DNA of 64,000 bases from Pholiota molesta. Taxonomy: Eukaryota > Basidiomycota > Agaricomycetes > Agaricales > Strophariaceae. The notes below the pieces were generated by a model. That model saw nothing but the letters and a program-made list of their open reading frames with translations, did not search any database and had not been told where the DNA came from. Positions 45,925-58,345 of the stretch are shown here, in pieces. Both the position numbers and the translations under genes were made by a program. The stretch is from NCBI GenBank assembly GCA_014925825.1, contig JACGCK010000145.1:1-64000 (forward strand), read 5' to 3'. How positions within the stretch are numbered: position 1 is the first letter of the stretch; each line of letters begins with the position of its first letter.

Positions 45925-48900
45925 TAGTGATACGCACGGGTAACCCCCGGGTTTCGGAGGCCAGACCCGTACCCGCACTCGCCAAACCCTCCACCCGCAT
46001 GTAAGGGTAGGGGGTTTTCACGGGTTTGGGTAGCGGGTGTGGCGGGTGTGGCGGGTCTCCAATACCGCGGGGGTTTTCTCTGCGGGTCTGTCAATATTCA
46101 ACATAGAAACCTATCTACATGCATAATTAATAATAACTACACTATCTTGGCCCAACCATCTTTGAGCTCAGGCTCAGGCTCTCCGTCTTCGAGGTCAGGC
46201 TGACTAGTTACAGATTTAACATCAGTGTCCTTAACATATCCAAGACAGCTCCACACTCCGAGACACAAGAGAGCACGAGTGGACTGCACAGAGAGCCGGT
46301 TGCGGACATGCGAGAGTACGAGACGGCCTTTGCTAAAGACGCGCTCGACGTCAACTGAAGTAGCTATAATAATAATTAGTCAGGATCAACAAAGACGGCG
46401 CAAACATACATACCAGGGATCGAAAGATAATCTAGCGCCATCCGCGAGAGCTGCGGAAAGGCGCCACGTCGCTCGTGCCACCACGCGAGGACGTCATCCA
46501 CATGTTCCGGATCCGTGCTCAGGTATCGATCAAGCTCATCGCGCAGATCCGAAGCCTTTGGAGCGGCAAGGGAAGGGAGATTGTAGAAGATATTCGTCGC
46601 TTTGTCCTGTAGATTTGTTATTAGCATAGTTTTAAACATAAATATGGAAAGCTACGCACTGGAGGGGGATTGGCATCGTCAATGTCCATATCATCCATGG
46701 TATCCTTCACGTATGAACGTTCGAACTCATCGCGCACGATCTGCTGCGCGGTATCGATCCAAACTGGGTCCCAACCAGCCCTCTTGAAGTAGTCAAGCTT
46801 ATGACGGGGGTGGAGAACTTGAACATACAAGAATCAGTATCATGAATTAGGGAAAAGGAAGCAACTTACCCATGGCGATGCGATAGATCTCTGAGTGATC
46901 AGAGAGGTTGTAGTACCGATTGAGAGTCTTCTTGCCAAGGCTGATAGCAGTCTTGATGGCCATCGAATACTTCGAGTTTAGCGCACTCTTGTTGAGCTGA
47001 AGGTCGATGTAATCCATGGCTGGGATTACACCGTCGATGTTGGGCTTTGACTGGGAGAAAAAAGATGTTGCGTCCTTGAAAACCTGTAGAGTAGCGGCGG
47101 TGATGAGATGCGATGGAAAAGAGAATTAAAAAACATACCTTGAGAACATCGCGCAGATGTTCTGCAATCGCCCACTCATTCCGTGTCAGCTTGTACTTCT
47201 CCAAGTTGAGTTCCTCATCCCCAGTGAGATTTTGCACGGCCTTCCGGTATTCGAGGGCGAAGTTGAGCATGTCGAATGTAGAATTCCAGCGAGTCGTCAC
47301 ATCCCGCGGCATCTTGCGCTCGTTGAGCTCGAGCTCGTTGAGGACATCGAACCACTTTGGCAGCAAGAGAGTGGTTGAATTCTTGACTGCGTACGCAAAC
47401 TTTCGCAGCTTGTGGCATGTCACGCGTTAGCTAGCTTAATTAACGTGTAACACGTGACTTACCTTGACCAACATGAACCTCACTGACTCCGCCTCATCAT
47501 TCCACCCCTCCCTCTCCAACTCTGTCATCAACTCGCTCTCGTCCTGCCATCCGTCGATGTTATCGTCTTCGGCATCATCCTCTCCCTCCTCCATGACACT
47601 TTGGCGAGACAATGCCTCTTCGAGATCGAGATTACCGGCGAGCGCTGCAAGTTCCTTCACGGCGTCAGTCAAAGCGTCGTCCGCGAGGTTTTTGGGTAAG
47701 TCGAAGGGCCGGATTATGCTTTTTGCAGTCAAGTTGAGTACGTGCGTAAAGCAGCGCGAACGGTTTGGGCTGCCAGGGAAGTTGGGGAGGAGATCGGCCA
47801 TGTCTCTGATCATGGTGTCATTGTTTGATGCGTTGTCGCAGACAACGCCCAAGATCTACATCGATAAGCAATCGATAAGTGTTTTTTCATTGTCAAATCA
47901 GTCACTGACACGTACCTTTTCAGCTATCCCAAAGTCTTCCAAGATCTCCACAAATGCGGCTGCGAGATTGGCGCCCGTGTGAGATTTTGCAACTTCGACG
48001 ACATCAAGCAGCATCGAAACGGCTACACCATCAACCTCGAAGTGGACGGTGACGGCGACATACGCCTTGTGGTTGGGTGACGTCCACGTGTCAGTGCCAA
48101 AGTGCAAAGCACCCTCGTGTTCCTAAGGTGAGTGATAAGTATTTGTTGTCGACAACTATGATAACATCACACCTGTAGCATCTTAGCAATTCGTTGCCGA
48201 CTTTTCGCGAACACTTGCCTGACATCACGCGCTACCATACTTGGCGAAGGTATGTACATTCCAGGCCTTCCCGTTTTCATGAGGCTCAGAAACCCGCAAT
48301 CAGCAACAGCACTAAAAGGGCGCATGCTTTCTGCGACCCATCGTACGATCTCGGCTCTACAGTGGATATGTCAGAAATGGCGGGGAAGTGATGTGAGCTG
48401 TCACTCACTTCGTTTCCGTCTTGGTATGCGGTGTATGTGAGTAAGTTACTTTCTGTTTCTTTCCGGCACGTTCGAGAGTTGCCGTTAATGATCCATCCTT
48501 TAAGTTATCCAGGTTCTTCATGAGAATTCTGCGCGTCGCGCCGATATTCTTGGTTGCATCAGCAGCTTGAATGGCGTCGTTGCCAAAACACAACTTGGCG
48601 TGCTTTCATAAGTTTCCGGTTGATTTGGCATCCCCCGTATCGAGATAACGGTTGATGAGACGTGGCTTTCTACCCTTTCCCCGGCAGGACTTCGCAAGGC
48701 ATTTGAATACATGAACACGGCGGCTATCAATATAGGCTATGGTGGGAACAGACTCAAAAAACGCATAGACAGGTGCGTTCCAATCATTCATCAGTCGGTC
48801 TAAAAAAAAATCAGTGCTTCTCTAGATCTAGATAATCTGTATCTTACCCAGTTCGGCCGTATCACTTTCCTCTGGCTTCTCAGGAGCTTCATCTGATGAT

Positions 48901-49589
48901 TCAGATTCTGATGATTCAGATTCCGAGTTGGCCTTGTGGTTTTTGGAGGCTGAGGTCTTGGGCTGGGCCTTGGGTGGCTGGTCCAGTATGGTGATTTCGT
49001 CATCATCTGAGTCTTCGTTGTCACTAGACTCGAGGACGTGGCGCGGATTCTTCGCCTTTGGACAGTTAGTAGCTTTCACCACATCTTCATCTTCTACTTC
49101 TTCAACTGATGCACACCGACTGGATCCCTTGGATGTTTTCACAGGGTTGCCAGCTTTTTTCGCGAGACGTTGCTTCTTTCGCTGATGGAATTTCTCGATT
49201 CGGACGGCCTCTGCATTGTTAGGATCCACGCGAGTAGGTTTGTGCTTACGTTTAGAGCTGTCGTCGGCCATTTATATGAGAATAGTAGACAAGGAGAATG
49301 AGATACTGTAGCTGTGTTTGAGCTATGCTGTCTGCGGTCGATACTTGCCGTGTTTGGTGTTGATACTTGGTAAATTTTTGAGGTTCCGCCGGCCTTATTC
49401 CGGCGATCTTTCGGCCATATTTTGGCCTACTACGTTGTCTATTTACAGAGGTATATACCCGTCGGTACCCGTGAAACCCGCTATAGCGGGTAGAGGGTTT
49501 TGGAGGGTTGAAAAACCTGTACCCAAACCCCCACCCTCCAAACCCCTCGTCGAAACCCGCGCGGGTCTGGAAACCCCTGCCAATCACTA
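45925..49589 (-). mobile_element. Complete hAT transposon, 3665 bp
   Basis: It has an 8-bp target duplication CCACCGTC. The terminal inverted repeats start TAGTGAT and continue with G-rich GGGT/GGGGTTTC and CGGGTTTCG blocks at both ends. Internally to both ends, further CCCGC/GCGGG words are dense (45940-46090 and 49440-49580). The element sits in the coding sequence of the 11-kb transposon. Removing it with one duplication copy restores an open frame (SPGRWKVRWW). Confidence 0.95.
46137..49271 (-). pseudogene. hAT transposase with one premature stop
   Basis: About ten exons: 49271-48848, 48799-48409, 48356-48173, 48122-47916, 47855-47463, 47408-47139, 47083-46870, 46817-46660, 46606-46414 and 46363-46137. 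The N-terminus is basic and acidic low-complexity. A BED-type zinc-finger region follows (VFKCLAKSC.. GNL*KHAKLC). Then come the RNase-H-like core (FGTDTWTSPNH, first Asp; CDNASNND, second Asp; CFTHVLNLTAKS), DVTTRWNSTFDML, and the C-terminal dimerisation motif (ATSVDVERVFSKGRLVLSHVR). A TGA at 48606-48608 lies inside the zinc finger where an Arg codon (CGA) would fit. All other exons are open. The insertion is thus young, but the copy is probably not autonomous unless the stop is bypassed. Confidence 0.85.
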
Positions 49590-49597
49590 CCACCGTC
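49590..49597. repeat. hAT target duplication, right
   Basis: CCACCGTC, matching 45917-45924. Confidence 0.9.
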
Positions 49598-52500
49598 CAG
49601 GACTATCGTTTTCACGATGAATCACACGGACTGGATACCAAAATTCACCATGTTGTACCAAGGTGCCCCTTCCGCGCAGTAGGCGCTCACTCAAAGGTCT
49701 TTTTGACATTGTATTACGTGCCTCTATCTTTCTAAATTTGAATTAATTGTAACGAAGTGTAGGATGACGATAATAAGCAACTCACATGCGACTAGAAGTT
49801 CGCCTTGAAGTGCCAGCAAACACCGGAATCGTTGGATCACAGAAGTCACAGAGGAATCTTTCGTTCGTTTTCAAGTTACTTGCTCGACCATCGCTCTGAC
49901 ATGCAATATGTGACCATTCATTACAGGTATTGCACTGAATGGCTTCTCCATTTTCCTGTTCATAAAGAAGGTTGCCATCTCCGCTCATTCCGCAACGGCA
50001 GTTGACGGAGAATTCAGAGTCAGGAAGTGAACTGGCAGGTGAGATAGGTCGTCCTGGTCCTGGATCAGCTTTCACCTTGCTTGATACGTCTTCCACAGCC
50101 AAGCTTTCTGGTGCATGCTGAGAGTCAGGAAGCAAACTTTCAGCTGAGGATACATCTTCAGCCCAGCTTTCTGATTCATGCTGCGAGTCAGAAGGTGAAC
50201 TTTCTGCTGAGACAGATAGTTTCCGTGAATCAGTTTTTGGCGGTTTGTTTCGTTTTCGGGAATCAGTTTTCGGCGGTTTGTTTGACACATATTCCACAGC
50301 CCAGCTGTCTGGTTTACTCGTCCATGCTTTACGTCTGTGTTGATCAAGCTTCGATAGGTGTTCCGCCTGAAAGACAATAGAGGGTAGCGATGTGGGGCCA
50401 GATGACGTGGGAAGTACTCTGAGGCTAAGACACTTTGTCAAATCGTTGGTACGTTTCTCGTAAAATAATTTCTGGGCTTTGAACCCTCCCCGAAGATAAT
50501 AGAATGCTTCGTAGATGGAATATCCATTTGGGATCTCGATGTTTTGCCCAGAAAGATGAGTCGCAAATGTCGTGTTTCGTTCTATAATTGGAATTCCATT
50601 GTGCGCCAGCCCATCATATGTGTAAATTGTTTTCTTGTCAATTGATGCATAACGCGCGATAAAGTGGCTTGCAGTCTTGGAAAAGAGTACAAGCCCTACG
50701 AGATCATAAACTAGTCCATTTTTTGTTGCCAGTGTTTTCGTAGCTGGATATAGAGCAGCCGGAAAGTCCCAAGAGAGTGAATTTTGCGTATCAAGTTCAA
50801 CTTCCAGAGTGAGAATGATGGGCAGTGAGATGATTATATTCTTGAGGTCCACTCGGTGTCCAGGACAAAGAGGCTGTCCATCCTTTACACGCCAACATGA
50901 TGGGGCATCAGTTGGGTCTCTATCAAGAGAGAGCAGGCTGTCGAAATAGCTTGTAACACTTCCCTTGAAGACTTGGTGTACATATGGATGAAGGACATGT
51001 TCTTGATGTCGGCATGGCTGGACGATTTCATAATGAGCCCCGCCAATCGCAACTGAACCATCACAGCTATGGAGATCGAATAACCATGTATGGAAATATT
51101 GAAGCACTGGAGATGATTGACACCAAGATGTCTCCTGCCGGAGGAGATACCACAGCCATGCCTGTCCAACAATCAGTGGTGAAATTAATAATAGCAAATT
51201 AAAGACGTACACTCAATGACTGATTGGAATCAACATTATCAATTGCTCGTTCTTGGTGCAATACCATTCGAAGATCATTTCGCTGCTTCCTAAGGGCTTG
51301 AGTAGTGTCGTCATCATTATTTTCGAGCAGGCGCCGAGAGTTAAGCGTGGTAACGAAAGCATAAAGGCCTGTAGTCTTTGGTACTGAATCGAAAAGTGAT
51401 GTGAATTCATCAAAATTCCGCATGGTGGCAAAGAACAGGAGCTCCAAAGACGTATCCAGCCAGCATGAGTTTGCATCCCATGGATAGCTGGGGGGCCCAA
51501 AAGTAATCAGGCTATTCATCACCTTGGAAGCACGGTGCTGCCCTTTTCTAGATTTCTCGGGAGGAAGAAGCTCATCTTTAGTATCCGGTGGCCGCCCATC
51601 GTTCTTCGATCGTTTCTTATCTTCGGGATGAGAAGAACGACTCTTCTTTGTCCTACCAATATTTGCGGCAGTGGCTTTCCAAGTCTCTGCTGCACCATAC
51701 CGAATAGGAATTCCTTCTAAAATACGGAATTAGTCATAATTAAATTAGACAATCATCTAACTCACTTGAGTCGGCATGGAAGAGACGCTCGTAATACACT
51801 GCTACTGCATGGAGGCTTCGCAGTCCTTCCATAAGGGAATGATCCCGACCACACGCCGCATAGAATTTCCAGTTCATCGATTCCTCGGCATTATTGGTGT
51901 CCGGAATTGAATCCCAAATGTCAATGTCCATTGTTCGTTCAGATTTGAACAACATTGAAGCATGCGACGGTCAAATCCACCACTCCATCCATGATTTGAG
52001 CTTGGGAAAATCACGAACCAGATATGAGGCTTAAATAATAAATTCGTCTGAGTTTGGCATGTCCAAAAGCCCCATTGCTCTAGCTTTGAATGCTTCAGTG
52101 TCTTCTGGATTTATGACACCACCAATACGGCTAATACGGGTGATACCAGCACGGTAATGCTCTTGACATCCTTTTAGTAACGACTCGGCTTCTTCCTGGA
52201 GCTCTTCTATGGTGCACTTGTCATCTGGTTGCATTATCCAGAATTCAATATAGGCCAGAATAAATCCAGCGCGCTCTGCTTCACTAAAATCCATCATCTG
52301 GAATATTTGAAAATTAGCATACAGAATCAATAGAGAAATAAAACATACTCCTGCAAACATTGACTTATCTAACTCGATTTTACGCGCTTCTGCTTCACGA
52401 GCAATGCTTGAAAAGACAGCAATAAAATGGTACTTGAAATGATCTTTGCTGGCACCATTTGTAAACGAGAGAACACCCGGAACCCAGCGCAACAGTGCAG

Positions 52501-54029
52501 GAGAATATGCAGAGGTTATCATGAGTAGAGAATTTCGTTCTTTCCACCATCCATGTGCCGCATCATTAACAGTCCCATTTATTGAATCGTCGAGCTTGGT
52601 ATCCTTGACAAGAACGGACCGCATAAAATTTGTTTGAACAGAAAATACGGTAACCGTTCCAAGTGTCGAGTAAATAACGAAACCGGGATATTCATCCATA
52701 AACTTCACAAATTCTTCGATAAATCTATCGCCTCCAGATTCGGCATTGCGTTTGATCTTTTGCCGTTCTTTGCTGACCCGGTCAATGTTTAAAAAGGCAT
52801 CAGAGATATCAGCCGCAGATTGGCCAGGTCCAGTAAGCCCAGGAACACCAACGATCAAGCCTAGAGGGCCAGTATTAGGGTGCGCTTTCACTAGTTCAGT
52901 AAAGCGCTCCCTTTCATGGCTAAGGAGATGGAGAACTCGACCAGGGCGATGATGAGCATGGGTTCCAGAATGGTAGAGATGAACGCCGTTAGCCCACTTG
53001 TATGTATAGATCCGGACACCGCACTTTTGTTCATGTAACTTGGCAGTGCAAACACAGGGTTGTTGGAGCTGCTTGTAAACGGCATGTGGTTCAACCTTCG
53101 GGCGGATAACAATGCTACAATTGGGATTGTCGCAAACAATCACACCGAGACAGCGCCGGGTTGTTCGTTTTCCCTGTGCCCAAGAAGAAGCACCCAAGTC
53201 TCCTCCAGGTTCAGTGCCACCAGCTCGGTTTGCCCAATGGATTTTGAGTTTGTCAGTTGCCTTATATTCTTCCCATGTCAAATCTCGATGAAATTCTCCA
53301 TCCAGCCAGCCGTCCCATTCAATTTGCGTGGTGGGGTTCGCATCTAAGACCTTCATGGAAGGGTTTGCCATATGTATTGCAGATACAGAGAGTGTTGGTG
53401 GTGTGGATGGCATTGGAACCGACTTGACAGTAGCCAAGGAAGTGCTAGGTCGCATTTGTGGGGCCACTGGAACAAAATGACCATCGGCAGTGTGTGTATA
53501 CAGTGTCTCACTGTCCGGAAGAGGCAATCCTGGTGCGCCAGCAGGAGGGGTAGGGTCTTGTTCAAGAGATTAGAATTGAAATGAGAAGCTTGGATATAAA
53601 GTACTTACACATTGGGGCAGATTCAATTCTTGTTATATTCGGCTGTTTTGCAGTTGCTACATATCCCTCAATACGTCCTGAAGGGCAGTGAATATTTGAA
53701 CCATAATCAAAATGAAGGATTTACCATGTTCATCATAAATGGGAATATAAGCCTTCATCAAAGAATCTGGCGTTTTGAGTGGAGGATTCATGAGAGCGGT
53801 CGGCGATGGGTTTTCACCCAAAGCTTCAGGCACGAAGTATTGGTAGATGTGTTTTATTAAACCCTTGAAAATTTCATTCAACATGTTTTACATGAAAGCA
53901 CAAAGGCCACTCACAAAGACCATGACAATAATTGAAGTCAAAGAGTGAGGAAGGCCATGCACTCAAAATTGATAATGTCGGTAAAATGATATGCCTTGCG
54001 GATCATATATATCTAGATACAATGCTACC

Positions 54030-54260
54030 TACTGAAAGCAGCTTGCGCTTGAGTCACACTTGCCTGCGCATAGCCTGCACTTGCCTGCGCTTGCCTGCGC
54101 TTGCCTGCACTGAGCTTGTGCGAGGCTTGCGCTTGCCTGCGCGAGCTTGCGCGGGACTTGCGCTATACTTGTGCTATGCTTGCGCTCGCCTGCGCTACAC
54201 TTGCGCGATGTTGCGCGTGACTTGCGCGTGACTTACGCTTGACTTGCGCATCTTGCGCGC
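54030..54260. repeat. Internal TTGCGC / CTTGCCTGCG repeat cluster
   Basis: More than fifteen variants of TTGCGC or TTGCCTGCGC lie within 230 bp, just upstream of the transposase start. It may be a promoter-proximal binding array, or an older element end. Confidence 0.85.
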
Positions 54261-55559
54261 GGACTGGCCTGATCGGCTCATTGAATAATGAAGTTCATAG
54301 TCTACAGATGAAACTCAATGCCATTGCCAGAGCTCGTTGACAAGTATTCATGAGGCTTGACATCAGCGCGAGAGCTCAGAGAGTCCTCGCGGTTTTCTAC
54401 CATGTTCACAGACGTGATACTGCCTTCCAGTTTGCGTCTCTATGCCGCCAAACACTGCAAGTGCAGTGTCCATTGTACAAAGAGACGGTGATGGGGTGGT
54501 AGAGCTAATGGGTAGCACAATGAAGGTGGAGGATATGGTTGAACATTAAATAATAAATGTTGAGTACTTAGAGTGCTCAGTACGTGCGGAGTTTAAAATA
54601 GGCCAGTACTACTTACAATAAAAGGTGGCCTGTAAGTCGAGGGGTCTATGGCTAAGGTACAATATGTATAAGGCTTCGCGCGGCCGGGACGAGCCCAGCA
54701 GGAGCCCACTACTTAATAGCGACTTGACGTCTGATCAGATTTTGATCTCCGATTGAAAATGATGTGGAAGACGTCCAAGTGTGAAAGACACCATTTTGAA
54801 GGAATATAGAAACAGGGAAGACGTTCGTTTTTGGCTCTGAAAATTTCTAGATGTTATATTACAAGACCTATGTATCTGACAAAATTGTAAGTTAAGCAAT
54901 TGCTTTTGTTTTTCTTTAGTTATGGTACTAGAAAGTGAACGATAATCTGAAAAGCATGCTGTGCATCACGTGATGACACGTGCCTAATACATTGGTGTTG
55001 ACCCCACAGACTCAGAGGAACTTGGAAGCGTCATGAGACTTTTGCAGACAGGAACCCTACTACTAATCGTAGTGGGAATATAGAATAGAAGATATAATTC
55101 TACTCTACATTGATATGTACTTTATCAATCTCTCTGAAAAGTGTGTGTAGCGTTCCGGAGCCCATGGTGGCTGTGCGCTTATTCAGCTGGTTCCAGAACC
55201 AGCTGAATAAGCACACACTACATATTACCTTCCTCGTTCCTTGCTCAGTATGGCCTGAATATATATTATAGCACTGGAAACCTACTAAGTTTCGAATTAT
55301 ATACTGTTCTGTCTATTCAGAGTCTCTTAGAATAACAGCCGAACGAGGATAAAGAGCCAAAGGTGTCGCGTATAGTATCCCACACAGCCCAAGCGAATGG
55401 CTGTACACCTAGGGTCTCAATGTGGCTGGCCCTGAGCTGGCCGCATTACCATAAGATGGCGCCTGCTGGTGTATTGGTTAGCCAACTTTAGGGTACATTC
55501 AAGTGTTATAAATCAATAAGTTTTATTAATCAACCAGCTAGATACGATATACAAGTAGC
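54261..55559. other. Non-coding right part of the 11-kb element
   Basis: No supported coding sequence. The only structure seen is the hairpin at 55172-55218. Confidence 0.5.
55172..55218. repeat. Strong hairpin (about 21-bp stem)
   Basis: TGTGCGCTTATTCAGCTGG, then TTCCAGAA, then CCAGCTGAATAAGCACACA. The stem is nearly perfect with almost no loop. Confidence 0.85.
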
Positions 55560-55684
55560 GCCAACTTGCGCTAACTCGCGCCCAAAATCAGCGAATTTGC
55601 GCTAACTTGCGCGCACCTTGCGCTATGGTGTAAAGCGCAAGGTAGCGCAAGAGCGCAAGGACAAGCGCAAATTTCTAGTGGCCC
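55560..55684. repeat. Right subterminal TTGCGC cluster
   Basis: TTGCGC/GCGCAA words are dense up to the element end (AAGCGCAAATTTCTAGTGG). They are the inverted counterpart of 44673-44880. Confidence 0.85.
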
Positions 55685-57428
55685 GCCACTGTCGCGTCCT
55701 TCCACCGCCGCGCCGCATTTGCCAGCGCGCGGATTCCAAACGTGCCTGGGTCACTGCAACGACCTAGACATTGGACAGGATAGCCCTACGGGTCGGCCGT
55801 GTACCAGGTAGGGCTGACGGTTGGGTGTCGGCGAGGTTGGGTATTGGCGTCCATGCGAGGGGGCAATCGTCGCGGACAGCGCAAGCGGTACTTTAGAACC
55901 GACTCTCCTAGAGCTGTAAGTAACTCCATGGTATCGCAGCACGTTCCTCTGGAAAGCTAACCCGGTGCGAACAGAACCGTGAGGTAAACACAGAGTGATT
56001 TGCGGGAAGAGTCGAAGAGAGCTTGGACGCATTGCGCACGGACTCCGAATCCGGCCCGAGATAGCCGCTCTTCATCTTCCAATCAAGTCTTCCGCGCTCG
56101 TCGTTGGCTCGTCGCTTCCACGAACAACAACAAAACCAAGGTGACTGCTGTCGTTGCATTTCACCTTCCTTATCCATTCACTTTATCTGCGTAGGTCCGC
56201 CCCCCGCTCGCGCGCACCTAAACGTTGCCTGAACTAGGTCAGATCGATGCCTGCTGGCATTCCTCAATCAGTGTTTCGCCCACAAATCGTCGATCTGTGA
56301 CACTACCAAGACATGACCTATGCATTCTACAGTCCGTTTATGCTGATATACAGGGTGTGATGTGATGCTAATCGTCCTCCCACATCGATCGTGCAGCTGC
56401 CGATCTGGAAGGACGCCTCCGCGATGTAACGTCCTCATAAACTTCGTATGCCTCTGACCCGCTGGAGACCTGGTAGATCAACTGATGGCGCTGGGATTAA
56501 AGGTACAATGAATCTGGTGGTCGTATCAAGGAACTGCGTCCCCAATGCTCTCTGTCAAAGAGTGGCGAACACACGCCAGGATGGGATCTATATGTGAGGA
56601 GCCCGATATATCTCGTTTTGTCTTCCACACCCTTCCTCCTCCGCTTCGCCGGTTATTTCTACATCATCGTCTGGTATCGATCGTCCGATGACACTCTGAA
56701 AAGGAGGGAGACCATAATACTACAACTTGTCGCTGGAGAACATTCATTCTTCGGGGACCTCTTCTGAACTACACACTTGCTTGCATAGCTCTAACGAAGG
56801 ATAAAATAGTATTGATATGCTTGATTCGGCTCCCTTCTTTTCAGATTGTGACAACTTTATGGATCCCAGGTTTGATCCCTACTGGAGTGGAGTGTATATG
56901 TCGTACGTGTGCAGAACAGAATTTGTACGCTTGGGATCGCTTGATGGATAGTTGTCGACATTGTACTAGCTATTGTTGATACAGACATACTTTATACCGA
57001 TATGGCCTGTCGCAATTTGCAAATAAAATGAGCCATGTCCTTTGATACAATTTCCTCGAGGGCGGGCTCACAAATCAATTGGCACTCCCAGCAGACTACG
57101 GCAGAGTTGAACCTGGCAAATTTATCTAGCAATTGTATACAACAGACTATTGCAATTCATTACCGGTACTCGATTAACGTATATCAAATATAAGAAACAT
57201 AGTGCAGATTTACAGACCCTTCGCTTATGGTCACCGTTGTCACCCGCGGCAATTGCCAATCTACCTTCGGTCAATATTATCTCGCAATGATATTCAGTAG
57301 CCACAGTCGGAGTATGTACATAGCTACTCAGTTAACAACGAGCTCCCCAGTAGAGATCAGCAGCATATACAAATTTACAATGTTTATCGAGCGGAGGTAC
57401 AATATTAATAAGTACAAGTCACTGTCCA
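55685..57428. repeat. Family-B unit (right half), family C and D relics, then plain spacer
   Basis: 55685-55900 continues the family-B unit left at 44663. 56025-56250 is family C (core TTGCGCACGGACTCCGAATC). 56560-56760 has family-D words. About 56800-57428 shows nothing recognisable. Confidence 0.5.
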
Positions 57429-58050
57429 CTAAGGGAGCGCATCGGCCTTCATGATGGGCGAGCTGTATGTAGCACCCGAACGAAGGTCGCGAGCAGAGGA
57501 TTGGCGCGGAGGGGGGAGGTGGATCAATCGGGTCATGCGCCTCTGGAATCCCCGATGAAACCGAGGCGTCGAGATTACAACGAGGTTGGTGAATTCGTCC
57601 GCTGGGTGTTCTGGTCTCTGGATATACTCCGTGGTGATCAGCGACGCGACGTCGTATGGTAGGGGAAACTCGACACTCGGCAACGAGAGTGAAACGAGCG
57701 GTGTCGGGCATTTTTGGGGGCCAAGGAGATGGGCGGCTCGCTTGATGCAGAGAGAAGCGGTGGACACCACCGCATGTTCGTCCAGGCGGAGTCGTCAATG
57801 TCATCAAAGATGAATGGATGGCCCGATGGGATTTGTGTAAGGGTGTGATTTGGGTAGACATCTGTACTTTTGGCGAGAACGGTTGATGAGCAAAGCCTTG
57901 GACGCAAAACATGCATTTTTATACGTAGGGTGAAACAATGTTTTTTCCCTTCTTCAATCGATAGGATAAAGCGGCATTCCAGTGGCACCTCCCAAGTTGG
58001 CGAACAATGCGATGCGGATGATAATATGATGTATCTCAGGATTATCATGA
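57429..58050 (-). pseudogene. Unidentified coding relic
   Basis: Two overlapping minus-strand frames read like protein: HPFIFDDIDDSAWTN at about 57800, and LPSVEFPLPYDVASLITTEY with VVISTPRFHRGFQRR at about 57560-57690. They are in different frames, so a frameshift or a missed intron separates them. I do not recognise a family, and no start or end can be set. Confidence 0.35.
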
Positions 58051-58345
58051 ACCGATCATCAACTCGTGTCTGGACTCGTGTCCTGCTCTCGCGGGTCTGT
58101 TCAACCTTCTGACACAGAATTCTCGCTAAAGGTGAAAAGTGTTCAATGAGATTTTGTATTTTACAATGTCACGCAGTCTCGTAGTCGACGTCGTTCAAAA
58201 ATCCTCCGAAATTCAACATATTATTCTGATAACAAGGATTTGAGCCAATCTTCGCAACGCGGATAAGGCTGGGATGTTGCTCCTATGTAGACTACGTAAA
58301 TATAATAGTACAATTATCAATAAATCACCGACGAATTATCAGTGG

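Larger units (their letters stand above)
44915..53884 (-). pseudogene. Multi-domain transposase: GCM-like, DDE core, USP, PHD, PWWP-like
   Basis: One multi-exon minus-strand gene. Order: N-terminal exon (MLNEIFKG..., 53884); Cys/His-rich GCM-like region about 53300-52930 (CLGVIVCDNPNCSIVIRP, then CVCTAKLHEQKC and HLYHSGTHAHH); transposase core about 52700-51880 (NDAAHGWWKERN, RWVPGVLSFTNGASKDHF, DFSEAERAGF); basic linker; ubiquitin-specific-protease-like domain about 51500-50550 with Cys box PWDANSCWLDTSLELL, His box TASHFIARY and YTYDG; a KPPKTDSRK repeat; PHD finger about 49990-49820 (CRCG..CNTCNEWSHIAC..CDFC); PWWP-like GEFWYPVRVI.. WKVRWWRGC. The C-terminal part runs 45724-44915. Lesions: a hAT in the PWWP-like codons, stops near 52031 and 51967, and a probable frameshift near 45180. 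Likely inactive; enzyme fold assigned by pattern. Confidence 0.75.
44673..55684 (-). mobile_element. 11.0-kb GCM/DDE transposon (7.3 kb without its nested hAT)
   Basis: The ends GGGCATAGGAAAATTTGCGC and (reverse complement of the right end) GGGCCACTAGAAATTTGCGC are related and run on into clusters of TTGCGCT words. The flanking duplication is 9-11 bp. Host family-B sequence is collinear across the element, by comparison with 39360-39560. A 9-bp-class duplication with a zinc-binding GCM-like domain fits Mutator-like (MULE) elements, while the protein architecture also recalls the fungal KDZ group. I leave the class open. Confidence 0.85.
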
